13,201 nucleotides of DNA from Streptococcaceae bacterium (GCA_031270215.1 JAISYB010000197.1:1-13201), one strand, 5' to 3'. Shown: positions 5,730 to 12,163, numbered from the stretch's first letter. Program-made: numbers and translations. The notes: generated by a model from the sequence alone, not told the origin.

Positions 5730-8387
5730 TTGAATCAAAAAAAGGATATTGTTTTAGATTATTTAAAACATAAGGAAAATAGTGCTTCGGCAATGGATGT
5801 TGCTGAAGCGATAAATATTTCAAGAACGCAGGCAAGTCGTTATTTAGCTGAGCTGAGTAAAGATGGTGCTGTTATACGAATTGAGGGACGCCCAGTCTTG
5901 TATCAATATCGTCAAATAGAAGATAAAACGCAAGAGGTTGTCGTTAATTCCTTTCATAACTTGATTGGTGCAGCGGATTCTTTGAAGCTTTGTATTGAGC
6001 AGGCAAAGGCTGCGGTGGTTTATCCGCCAAATGGTTTACATACGGTTATTTTTGGTGAGTCTGGAACTGGGAAGTCATTGTTTGCCGAGTGTATGTATCA
6101 ATACGCTTTAGAGCACGGTCGGATTAATGAGGACATACCATTCATTACTTTTAACTGTGCGGATTATGCACAAAATCCACAGCTATTATATGCGCATGTC
6201 TTTGGTGTCAAAAAAGGTGCTTATACAGGTGCGGAGGAAGATCGTTTAGGTTTAGTTCATGAGGCAAATGGTGGAATTCTTTTCTTAGATGAAATTCACC
6301 GCCTGCCACCAGAGGGACAGGAGATGATGTTTACTTTCATTGACCGTGGAATTTATCGGCCGCTTGGTGAGAGTACAGAAACGCAAACAGCGACCGTTCA
6401 GATTATCGGAGCAACAACAGAGGACTCCGAATCGCTGCTTACGACCTTTAATCGACGCATTCCAATGTCGATTACCCTGCCGCCGCTACGTGAACGTTCA
6501 ATTGAGGAACGTTTTGCGCTGGTCGCGTCATTTGTTCAGCGTGAAGCAACACAGCTGGGACAGTCGATTTATTTTGAACGAGATGCCTTTTTATCATTTC
6601 TGCTTTATCCAACAAAGGGAAATATCGGCCAGATAAAAAAAGATGTCAAACTGGTCTGCGCAAGAGCATTTTTGAACTTTCGTTCAGAGGAAATGAAGCA
6701 AATTATCGTCAAGCAAGCAGGTCTACCTTTTGAAATTCAGCAGGGTTTGCTGAATGCGAAGAAAAATTTCTCAAGAATTCAGGGACTAGGCTTAAAGCAA
6801 GAGCAGGATATGCTTGAATTTTCGCCAGATATGACGGAATTATTAATTCCTAACAAAAATGTAGGACTTTCATCAGAATTAATCAGTGGCAGTTCTCACG
6901 CCTCAACAGCCTTTGTCGAGTCATTCTTGGATAATATTAAGCTGCAGGATTTTCACAAATATATTGAGGTTCTAACCAGCCAAGAGCTGAGATATATTGA
7001 TGTACCGGCTAAGGTCAAGCAGCTGGCAGAGCAGATTTATGCCTGCGCTGAGGGTAAGCTAAATCGACAGTTTAGCGAGGCGTCATTATTTGCCTTCACC
7101 CTTCATTTACAAAGCGTGATTGAACGGACTGAACTGGGTAAGGCGATTCATTTTCCGGATTTAAATATCATTAGAAGAGAGTATCCAGCGGAGTTTCAAG
7201 TCGCTTTGGAATGTTCATCAATGATTGAAAATGCTTTTGAGCTTGTTTTACCATTTGACGAGATTGGTTTTTTGACAAAGTTTTTGATCACTGACTTAGA
7301 GGATTTATCGCAAACAACCAAACATCAAGTTAAAATTATTGTTGTTATGCACGGTAAGTCAACAGCTTCAAGTATGCTAGAGGCAGCTCAGGAGTTGACC
7401 CTGTGCTCTGAGGGCGTTGCGTTTAATATGCCACTTACGATGGAAGTTCAGGAAATGTATCGTGAGATTAAGACTTATCTGACAAATTTGGAAGATAATT
7501 TAGATGATGGTGTCTTACTTTTAACTGATATGGGTTCTTTAAATAGCTTTTCGACGATTCTTCAAGAGGAATTAGGGATTAGAGCAAGAGCGATTCCGCT
7601 TGTTAGCACTTTAGTTTTGATGGAAGCAATTCGTCTAGCTAATAACGGTCGGCTGCTAGAGGATATTTACCAAAAAATTCAACAGGCTTATGAATCAGCA
7701 GTTGCAACACAATTTAGTAAAAACACGCATTTAGCTAAGGCGGTAATCGTGGCATGCTTCACCGGTGAGGGTGTTGCACAAAAGCTTTATGACCGAATTG
7801 CACCAGTGGTTAATCAAGATAAGGTTAAAATTATTCAACTGCAATTTTTGGAAAAAGAAACATTCAAGCGGCATATAGACGAGCTGCGGGCGACCTATCA
7901 AATCACGGCGATTGTTGGTACGGTACCGATTGATTATCAAAATATTCCTTTCTTTTCGGCATTTGATATTTTCTTTGACCGAGAGCTTGAGGTCTTTCAG
8001 CGGATTGTTGCGGACGATTTACCACTTGAGCAGATGGTTGACCGCTTGACAGGGGTCTTGACCTCAGTTGGCTCGGTAGCAGATTTGTTAAAAGAGTTAT
8101 CGTTTAGCCTGACAGCGATTGAAAAACAATTGCAGGTTGTTGTCGATCCAGATATTAATCTTGGTATTTTACTACATTTGGCATTCTTGATTGATGGCTT
8201 GATTGCTTCAAATCCGGGACGTAATTTTGATGATTTAGATAATTATGTGATGACAAAGCGCTATGAAATGGATACCGTTCGAGTCAATCTAATGACGCTT
8301 GAGAAAAAATATCATGTTGAGATTTCAGAGGATGAAATTGCGTATATCACCCAAATGATTATTGAAAATGCAGTAAATCATCGATAA
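5730..8387 (+). CDS. levR: LevR-type sigma-54-dependent PTS transcriptional activator (HTH-AAA+-PRD-EIIA-PRD)
   Basis: An 885-residue activator. Residues 1-60 form a winged helix-turn-helix (AMDVAEAINISRTQASRYL). The AAA+ domain (about 75-335) has Walker A GESGTGKS (109-116), the sigma-54 contact loop GAYTGA (163-168), Walker B GGILFLDE (181-188) and GNIGQIKK (297-304). PRD1 (about 420-525) keeps one conserved histidine, H459, in LHLQSVIER; at the place of the second (EIGFLTKFL) there is F518. The EIIA-Man-like domain (about 533-655) has VMHGKSTASSMLEAA with H541 as probable phosphorylation site. PRD2 (about 760-885) has H816 in LLHLAFLIDG. In LevR-class proteins, phosphorylation by HPr and by a PTS EIIB sets activity according to sugar supply. 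The sigma-54 promoter immediately downstream identifies the adjoining PTS genes as the target. Confidence 0.93.
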   Translation: MNQKKDIVLDYLKHKENSASAMDVAEAINISRTQASRYLAELSKDGAVIRIEGRPVLYQYRQIEDKTQEVVVNSFHNLIGAADSLKLCIEQAKAAVVYPPNGLHTVIFGESGTGKSLFAECMYQYALEHGRINEDIPFITFNCADYAQNPQLLYAHVFGVKKGAYTGAEEDRLGLVHEANGGILFLDEIHRLPPEGQEMMFTFIDRGIYRPLGESTETQTATVQIIGATTEDSESLLTTFNRRIPMSITLPPLRERSIEERFALVASFVQREATQLGQSIYFERDAFLSFLLYPTKGNIGQIKKDVKLVCARAFLNFRSEEMKQIIVKQAGLPFEIQQGLLNAKKNFSRIQGLGLKQEQDMLEFSPDMTELLIPNKNVGLSSELISGSSHASTAFVESFLDNIKLQDFHKYIEVLTSQELRYIDVPAKVKQLAEQIYACAEGKLNRQFSEASLFAFTLHLQSVIERTELGKAIHFPDLNIIRREYPAEFQVALECSSMIENAFELVLPFDEIGFLTKFLITDLEDLSQTTKHQVKIIVVMHGKSTASSMLEAAQELTLCSEGVAFNMPLTMEVQEMYREIKTYLTNLEDNLDDGVLLLTDMGSLNSFSTILQEELGIRARAIPLVSTLVLMEAIRLANNGRLLEDIYQKIQQAYESAVATQFSKNTHLAKAVIVACFTGEGVAQKLYDRIAPVVNQDKVKIIQLQFLEKETFKRHIDELRATYQITAIVGTVPIDYQNIPFFSAFDIFFDRELEVFQRIVADDLPLEQMVDRLTGVLTSVGSVADLLKELSFSLTAIEKQLQVVVDPDINLGILLHLAFLIDGLIASNPGRNFDDLDNYVMTKRYEMDTVRVNLMTLEKKYHVEISEDEIAYITQMIIENAVNHR

Positions 8388-8399
8388 AAGTTATTAAAC

Positions 8400-8421
8400 G
8401 CACACTTTTTAGTTAGTGTGC
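8400..8421. promoter_or_regulatory. Candidate upstream activator site for the LevR-type protein
   Basis: GCACACT (8400-8406) and AGTGTGC (8415-8421) form a perfect inverted repeat with an 8-base spacer. Its centre is about 115 bp upstream of the start expected from the sigma-54 promoter, within the usual range for enhancer-type sites of AAA+ activators. No T tract follows on the plus strand, which argues against a terminator. TGTGCA recurs at 8438-8443, 21 bp from the copy at 8417-8422. Binding is inferred, not shown. Confidence 0.4.
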
Positions 8422-8427
8422 ATTGAA

Positions 8428-8484
8428 AAAAAGCCACTGTGCAGATATGGTTTTAATGTATAAAGCCTATCAGCAGTGGTTTTT
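8428..8484 (+). terminator. Rho-independent terminator of the PTS regulator gene
   Basis: CCACTG (8434-8439) pairs with CAGTGG (8474-8479), flanked by five A (8428-8432) opposite five T (8480-8484). Inside, GATA (8444-8447) pairs with TATC (8468-8471) and GGTTTTA (8449-8455) with TAAAGCC (8461-8467), closing a five-base loop. The T run follows the stem. It lies 40 bp after the regulator stop and 16 bp before the sigma-54 promoter, so it would insulate the PTS operon from read-through. With A and T runs on both sides it could work in either direction. Confidence 0.65.
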
Positions 8485-8499
8485 ACTGTTTTTAAATTT

Positions 8500-8515
8500 A
8501 GGCACGCCTTTTGCT
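8500..8515 (+). promoter_or_regulatory. Sigma-54 (-24/-12) promoter of the PTS operon
   Basis: AGGCACGCCTTTTGCT matches the RpoN consensus TGGCACG-N4-TTGCW at every specified base except the first. GG (8501-8502) and GC (8513-8514) are separated by exactly 10 bases. The predicted start is near 8525, about 20 bases before the IIB start codon, leaving room only for the ribosome binding site at 8528-8537. The neighbouring activator with a GAYTGA loop makes the assignment strong. Confidence 0.9.
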
Positions 8516-8543
8516 AGTATAATCAATGGAGAGGTGGTAAAAA

Positions 8544-8864
8544 ATGAGTAAAAAGAACATTATGTTAGTTTGTTCCGCAGGAATGAGCACCAGTTTATTA
8601 GTAACAAAGATAGAAAAAGCAGCACTTGAGCAAAACATTGACGCAAATATCTTTGCAGTTTCAGCATCAGAAGCTGATTCAAAGATAGCAGATGAAAAGA
8701 TTGATGTGCTCCTACTTGGACCACAAGTTCGTTTCATGGAAAAACAATTCAATGAAAAAGTTTCTGGCAAAGATATTCCTGTTGAGGTTATCAATATGTC
8801 AGATTATGGCTTGATGAATGGTGAAAATGTCTTGAAACGTGCTGTAGATTTGATTAACAAATAG
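8544..8864 (+). CDS. celA: PTS lactose/cellobiose-family EIIB component
   Basis: A 106-residue cytoplasmic protein that carries phosphate from EIIA to the sugar during uptake. It opens with MSKKNIMLVCSAGMSTSLLV, the phosphocysteine P-loop of the lactose/cellobiose EIIB family; C10 is the phosphorylated residue. Later blocks such as IDVLLLGPQVRFM (54-66) and a length near 100 residues also fit a stand-alone EIIB. ATG 8544 follows a GGAGAGGTGG ribosome binding site. It is the first gene after the sigma-54 promoter and 12 bp ahead of the EIIA gene. The symbol follows the E. coli naming of the subunit class (CelA = IIB). The sugar is not proven: cellobiose, chitobiose, other beta-glucosides or lactose are all handled by this family. 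Besides transport, a EIIB of such a PTS is a likely phosphoryl donor to PRD2 of the adjacent activator. Confidence 0.93.
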   Translation: MSKKNIMLVCSAGMSTSLLVTKIEKAALEQNIDANIFAVSASEADSKIADEKIDVLLLGPQVRFMEKQFNEKVSGKDIPVEVINMSDYGLMNGENVLKRAVDLINK

Positions 8865-8876
8865 AAAGGGAGTCTG

Positions 8877-9191
8877 ATGGGAGAAGAACAATTACAAGCT
8901 GTTATGGGATTGATTGTGAATGCAGGTAACGCTAAGAGCGATGCAATGGAGGCAATTCATGCGGCTAAGGAAGGCAATTTTGCCTTAGCAGATGAAAAGA
9001 TTAAGATTGCCGAGCAGTCGCTAGTCGAAGCACATCATTCACAAACAGGATTATTGCAAGAAGAAGCTCGTGGTAATTCAATGGAAATTAATCTATTGAC
9101 AATTCACAGCCAAGATCATTTGATGACGAGTATCACTTTCAATGATTTAGCTAAAGAAATCATTGAAGTCTACAAAAAGCTTGCTGACTAG
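8877..9191 (+). CDS. celC: PTS lactose/cellobiose-family EIIA component
   Basis: A 104-residue all-helical cytoplasmic protein that takes phosphate from HPr and passes it to EIIB. Family marks are VEAHHSQTGLLQEEA (50-64) and INLLTIHSQDHLMTS (71-85). H77 is the expected phosphohistidine and D80 the conserved aspartate that binds the trimer's metal ion. Length and start match the family. AAAGGGAG ends four bases before ATG 8877. The gene follows EIIB by 12 bp and is clearly co-transcribed with it. It is followed by an unusual 298-bp structured spacer before EIIC, rather than by the short gaps seen between the first two genes. The symbol follows E. coli naming (CelC = IIA) and does not imply a proven substrate. 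Confidence 0.93.
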   Translation: MGEEQLQAVMGLIVNAGNAKSDAMEAIHAAKEGNFALADEKIKIAEQSLVEAHHSQTGLLQEEARGNSMEINLLTIHSQDHLMTSITFNDLAKEIIEVYKKLAD

Positions 9192-9281
9192 ATTTTGATT
9201 AAAAATTTAGTAGGTTATCATTGGTATTTACCACATGCTTGTGGTTAAATAATAATTGTTTCTAGCCTAATGGTTAGAAAC

Positions 9282-9317
9282 GGATTGTTACAGCAGTTAA
9301 TACCTGCTGTATTCATC
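9282..9317 (+). promoter_or_regulatory. Partial match to a BglG/LicT-type antiterminator RNA target
   Basis: GGATTGTTAC at 9282-9291 equals the 5' half of the ribonucleic antiterminator (RAT) consensus and is followed by a stem (TACAGCAG/CTGCTGTA). The 3' half of the consensus, GGCAAAACC, is absent; here CTGCTGTATTCATC follows. GAT (9283-9285) can pair with ATC (9315-9317), giving two stems separated by an internal loop, similar in outline to RAT. A terminator-like hairpin starts at 9317, as in genuine RAT systems. Confidence 0.3.
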
Positions 9318-9367
9318 TATTCTCTGAATTATTCAGAGAATAGCGCTATTGTTTAGTTTTATTTTTT
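9317..9367 (+). terminator. Possible internal terminator/attenuator before EIIC
   Basis: CTATTCTCTGAA (9317-9328) pairs perfectly with TTCAGAGAATAG (9332-9343) over the loop TTA. Eight bases later comes a T-rich tract (9352-9367, TTTAGTTTTATTTTTT). The gap between stem and T tract is longer than in an ideal terminator, so efficiency is doubtful. Partial termination here would lower EIIC mRNA relative to IIB/IIA. Confidence 0.45.
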
Positions 9368-9489
9368 GATAAGGCAAGCGTCTTGTAGATGAAAGACAAA
9401 CACCGAAATTATAAAAAAGTTATTCCGTGTTTTTCATCGCTTGGCTTGTTGAAATGATGAAGCAAATTTATTAATTTGGAGGAAACGAA

Positions 9490-10959
9490 ATGAATGGTTT
9501 AGTAAACGTTATGGAGAAGTACATGCTTCCTGTAGCAACTAAGGTTGGTTCACAGCGTCATTTAAATGCAATCATGAACGCTTTCTTAGCAATCCTTCCG
9601 ATAACGATGTTAGGTTCAATAATCACTTTGATTAATGTAGTCATTCGTGATTTTCCTAATGTTATCTTACAGGTGTTAGGCAAGGAACAAACATATGACG
9701 TATCAAAAGTTCCGGTATTGGCAGATATTGTAAATATTGACGGAATCGTTTGGGGTGGAACTCTGATGATTATCGGACTTGTATTTGCTTTTTCATGGGG
9801 CTATCATTTAGCGAAATCATACAAGAATGCTGATCCTTTCTCAGGTGGTCTTGTATCAATTGCTTCATTCTTCTCAATGTTGACACTTTCGGTGTCAGTT
9901 GACTTGGGTGTCATTCCAAAAGCTGCTTTGAAAGCAGTTCAAAAAGCTGTTTCTGCTGGCACATTAAACCTAGCAGTAGATGGTAAAGGTGCTGCTACAG
10001 CATCAGCTTGGGCAGTAAATCCTAGCGATTTAAATGCCAATGCTTACTTAGCAATTATGTTATTCTGTGGGATTGCCGTTACTTTATATGTTAAATTAGC
10101 GCAAACCAACTTGAAGATTAAATTACCAGAATTGGTTCCACCGAATGTATCAAAACCATTTGAAGAAATTATTCCAATTGGTATTGCTGTTTATGGTATT
10201 TCAATCGTATTCTACCTATTAAACAACAAATGGTTGGGCATCGGACCTATCCAAATCTTTGCAAAATACATTGCAGAACCTTTTGCAAATGTTACACAAT
10301 CTCTTGCAGCGGTTGTTATCGTTACTGCATTTGTTCATATCTTCTGGTTCTTTGGTATCCACGGCACAAACACGCTTGGTGGTGTTCTAGATGGTATTTG
10401 GCAACAACCTTTGTTAAACAACCAAGAAATCTACAACAAAGTTGGACTTGAAAAATTCCATTACTATGCAGCTCATCCAGCTGAAGCTAAGGCTGCCGGC
10501 TACGAAATCACTAACTGGGTTCGTAACTCATTTGATATTTATGGATGGCAAACTGGTACTGGTGCAACACTTTGTTTACTAGTTGCAATCTTAATTTTCA
10601 GTAAACGTGCGGATTATCGTGCAATTGCTAAGCTTGGTAGTGTACCAGGACTTTTCAATATTAACGAACCGGTAATGTTCGGTCTACCACTTGTGTTAAA
10701 CGTAGTATATATAATTCCGTTTGTACTTACACCAATTGTTGGTGTGGTTATTGGTTACTTAGCAACTGCGGCTCATTTTGTTAACCCGGCTTGTATCGTG
10801 ACTTCTTGGACAACGCCGCCAATCTTGAACGCGTTCTTGGCAACCGGTTTTGATCCAAAAGCAGCGTTACTTGCAGCGGTTATCCTATTAATTCAATTCT
10901 TAATCTATATTCCATTCGTTATTTCAGCGAATAAATTAGACTACGAAAAAGAAGCTTAA
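9490..10959 (+). CDS. celB: PTS lactose/cellobiose-family EIIC permease
   Basis: A 489-residue polytopic membrane protein that transports and binds the sugar for phosphorylation by EIIB. Hydrophobic segments run throughout (for example 28-52, 88-106, 122-140, 184-204, 226-244, 270-292, 355-372, 398-425, 458-480). Family signatures are HIFWFFGIHGTNTLGGVLDGIW (283-304), with the conserved WFFGIHG, and FNINEPVMFGLPLVLN (389-404), the substrate-site NEP motif. It is longer than the 430-450 residues I expect. The excess sits in an alanine-rich loop at about 141-182 and a loop at about 305-345. GGAGG lies seven bases before ATG 9490. It is the last gene before a strong terminator. The sugar cannot be told from sequence alone. 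Confidence 0.94.
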   Translation: MNGLVNVMEKYMLPVATKVGSQRHLNAIMNAFLAILPITMLGSIITLINVVIRDFPNVILQVLGKEQTYDVSKVPVLADIVNIDGIVWGGTLMIIGLVFAFSWGYHLAKSYKNADPFSGGLVSIASFFSMLTLSVSVDLGVIPKAALKAVQKAVSAGTLNLAVDGKGAATASAWAVNPSDLNANAYLAIMLFCGIAVTLYVKLAQTNLKIKLPELVPPNVSKPFEEIIPIGIAVYGISIVFYLLNNKWLGIGPIQIFAKYIAEPFANVTQSLAAVVIVTAFVHIFWFFGIHGTNTLGGVLDGIWQQPLLNNQEIYNKVGLEKFHYYAAHPAEAKAAGYEITNWVRNSFDIYGWQTGTGATLCLLVAILIFSKRADYRAIAKLGSVPGLFNINEPVMFGLPLVLNVVYIIPFVLTPIVGVVIGYLATAAHFVNPACIVTSWTTPPILNAFLATGFDPKAALLAAVILLIQFLIYIPFVISANKLDYEKEA

Positions 10960-10976
10960 ATTTAAGTAGATTTAGC

Positions 10977-11022
10977 AGTTGATTCTAGGTTGTATACAAG
11001 ACCTCCTAGTTTCAACTTTTTT
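10977..11022 (+). terminator. Rho-independent terminator after EIIC
   Basis: AGTTGA (10977-10982) pairs with TCAACT (11012-11017) and CTAGG (10985-10989) with CCTAG (11005-11009), with a two-base internal mismatch between them. Six T follow from 11017. It begins 18 bp after the EIIC stop and closes the PTS transcript. Confidence 0.8.
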
Positions 11023-11081
11023 ATTGAACAAGCATGTCGGTTAAAGGATGTTTATTCCACGTTTAAAAAGGAGGAATAAAA

Positions 11082-11237
11082 ATGAACCAATTTTCAGGAT
11101 TTTTACTAGCTATCGGGACGCTGATGATCATGTTTCAAAACTGGTTTTGGGCTGTATTTTTGATTGTGCTGGCGGTTATTATTATGCTGCGCTACAAGCC
11201 TGCTGCTCCGAAGAAGGAGCTTGATTCAAAAAAATAA
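11082..11237 (+). CDS. Small membrane protein, 51 residues, unknown function
   Basis: The sequence starts MNQFSGFLLAIGTLMIMF and ends in KKELDSKK. Residues about 4-18 and 21-36 are hydrophobic, separated only by QN, so it is either one long or two short membrane-spanning helices. They are followed by a charged tail (RYKPAAPKKELDSKK) that would face the cytoplasm under the positive-inside rule. A strong AAAAGGAGG ends eight bases before ATG 11082, which makes this a real gene despite its size. I recognise no family. It lies between the PTS terminator and the next two small genes and could be made by read-through or from an unseen promoter. Confidence 0.7.
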   Translation: MNQFSGFLLAIGTLMIMFQNWFWAVFLIVLAVIIMLRYKPAAPKKELDSKK

Positions 11238-11320
11238 TAGCAAAATCATTATCAAGTCAGAGATATGTTTAAAGATTGACTAATAGTGTTTGTAGTATTG
11301 AACAAAATTTAGATAAGGAT

Positions 11321-11329
11321 AAAGGAGAG
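11321..11329 (+). promoter_or_regulatory. Ribosome binding site deciding a GTG start at 11336
   Basis: AAAGGAGAG sits six bases before GTG 11336. A 20-codon longer in-frame reading from 11276 would contain this site within the coding sequence and has no ribosome binding site of its own. Confidence 0.75.
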
Positions 11330-11335
11330 TTTACC

Positions 11336-11653
11336 GTGGGATTATTTGGTTTTGGAAAGAAAGATAAGGAAGAAAAAAAGGCAGTTGTTGAAGAAGTAAA
11401 AGAAACAACTACAGCACCAGCTGGCGCAGCTGAAAAAGCTGATGGCAATTATGTTATTGTCAATATGGCATTAAATCAAGAGAAGGTCATTGATTTTCTT
11501 GGTGAAAATGGCTATACCTACATCGGCAAGGACGGTATTCGTTTGAAGTTTGAAGTACCGGGTGTAGCTGAGGATGAAGCAGTAAAAATCAAACAGTTAA
11601 TCAAAGGAACAGAATGGGGCAAAGCGTTATTCTTCAATGTCACGCCTGCATAA
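11336..11653 (+). CDS. Hypothetical small cytoplasmic protein, 105 residues
   Basis: I do not recognise this protein. It begins MGLFGFGKKDKEEKK, then a charged and low-complexity stretch rich in K, E, T and A (7-37, probably disordered). A compact domain follows (38-105): NYVIVNMALNQEKVIDFLGENGYTYIG, then IRLKFEVPGVAEDEAVKIKQLIK and a C-terminus WGKALFFNVTPA. The alternating strand and helix pattern suggests a small alpha/beta fold; there are no membrane segments, cysteines or obvious catalytic motifs. The hydrophobic, glycine-rich N-terminus GLFGFGKK followed by a linker is a layout seen in proteins that anchor or dock by their N-terminus, but this is inference. It is 17 bp ahead of the DUF3284 gene and almost certainly co-transcribed with it. 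Confidence 0.75.
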   Translation: MGLFGFGKKDKEEKKAVVEEVKETTTAPAGAAEKADGNYVIVNMALNQEKVIDFLGENGYTYIGKDGIRLKFEVPGVAEDEAVKIKQLIKGTEWGKALFFNVTPA

Positions 11654-11670
11654 CAAAGGAGATTTAAGTC

Positions 11671-12090
11671 ATGGAAATAAGACGTACATTAAATGCGCCG
11701 GCTAGCTTTATTTACGGAAAAATGGTCGATTCAGCAGTTTTTGACATTCGTCAACAAACGGGTAAAACTTTAAAGCATGATCAATTAACCGGCTTTGAGT
11801 ATGTCAAGCAATTTTCAGCGAGTCGCCGTGCGAAAATCAAGATACTAGAAGCAAAGAAAGATGAAAAGTATTCTTTTAAAACAACAACATCTCGCAATGC
11901 GTATATTACAACCTATTCTCTACAAGCAATTGATGAGAAACATTGCGAAGTGATTTTTGAGGAAAAGATAGAATCATTTGGTTTATTGCAGCAAGTTAAT
12001 GATGCGTTAGTTAGTATTCCGCTGTCATTTTCAAAGAAACGTCAGCTGCGTGACATGTTTGATGCGTTAGCAAAGGAATATACAGGTTAA
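11671..12090 (+). CDS. DUF3284 domain-containing protein
   Basis: A 139-residue protein I match to the DUF3284 family from memory of its pattern: MEIRRTLNAPASFIYGKMVDSAVFDIRQQTGK at the start, GFEYVKQFS (41-49), RAKIKI (53-58), YSFKTTTSRNAYITTYSLQ (67-85) and EEKIESFGLLQQVNDAL (97-113). The family is small and cytoplasmic, has a shape suggesting an SRPBCC/START-like ligand-binding cavity, and in Lactobacillales recurs beside lactose/cellobiose PTS genes, as it does here. Function is unknown; binding of a sugar-derived or lipid ligand is speculation. AAAGGAG ends nine bases before ATG 11671. It is the last gene of the small-gene trio, and no convincing terminator follows in 12091-12150. Confidence 0.75.
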   Translation: MEIRRTLNAPASFIYGKMVDSAVFDIRQQTGKTLKHDQLTGFEYVKQFSASRRAKIKILEAKKDEKYSFKTTTSRNAYITTYSLQAIDEKHCEVIFEEKIESFGLLQQVNDALVSIPLSFSKKRQLRDMFDALAKEYTG

Positions 12091-12154
12091 GACGTTAAGC
12101 TGACCGATAAAAAATTCTCATGATGAAACGAGTAATTATATAGGTATCAATATC

Positions 12155-12163
12155 TGATATAAT
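12155..12163 (+). promoter_or_regulatory. Extended -10 promoter for the acetyltransferase gene
   Basis: TGATATAAT has the TGn extension and a perfect -10 hexamer (12158-12163). It lies about 90 bp before the TTG start at 12253. The -35 region (around 12135-12141) is AT-rich but poor. This is the best promoter candidate in the 162-bp gap. Confidence 0.5.

Larger units (their letters stand above)
9192..9489 (+). other. 298-bp structured spacer between EIIA and EIIC
   Basis: There is no coding frame. Five stem-loops lie in series. H1: 9225-9235 with 9240-9251 (CCACA/TGTGG plus an A/T extension with one bulge). H2: 9258-9267 with 9272-9281 (GTTTCTAGCC/GGTTAGAAAC, one G-U pair). H3: 9289-9296 with 9304-9311 (TACAGCAG/CTGCTGTA). 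H4: 9317-9328 with 9332-9343, 12 perfect pairs and a three-base loop. H5: a looser, longer stem, 9373-9445. H1 to H4 are separated by only 5 to 7 bases. The mRNA of the operon must run through this, so a cis-acting RNA (attenuation, processing or stability) is the likeliest reading. Confidence 0.7.

Noticed and set aside
8498..8794. 98-codon minus-strand open frame over EIIB
   Set aside because: It overlaps the sigma-54 promoter and the clearly coding EIIB gene in antisense. No family resemblance.
11276..11304. TTGACT at 11276 as the -35 of a promoter for the small genes
   Set aside because: No acceptable -10 box at 16-18 bp. I could not support a promoter in this 98-bp gap.
11276..11335. 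20-codon N-terminal extension of the 105-residue protein
   Set aside because: The extension has no ribosome binding site, while AAAGGAGAG directly serves GTG 11336.
12080..12120. Possible terminator after the DUF3284 gene (GGT...ACC pairing followed by five A)
   Set aside because: The stem is short and broken and no T run follows on the plus strand.
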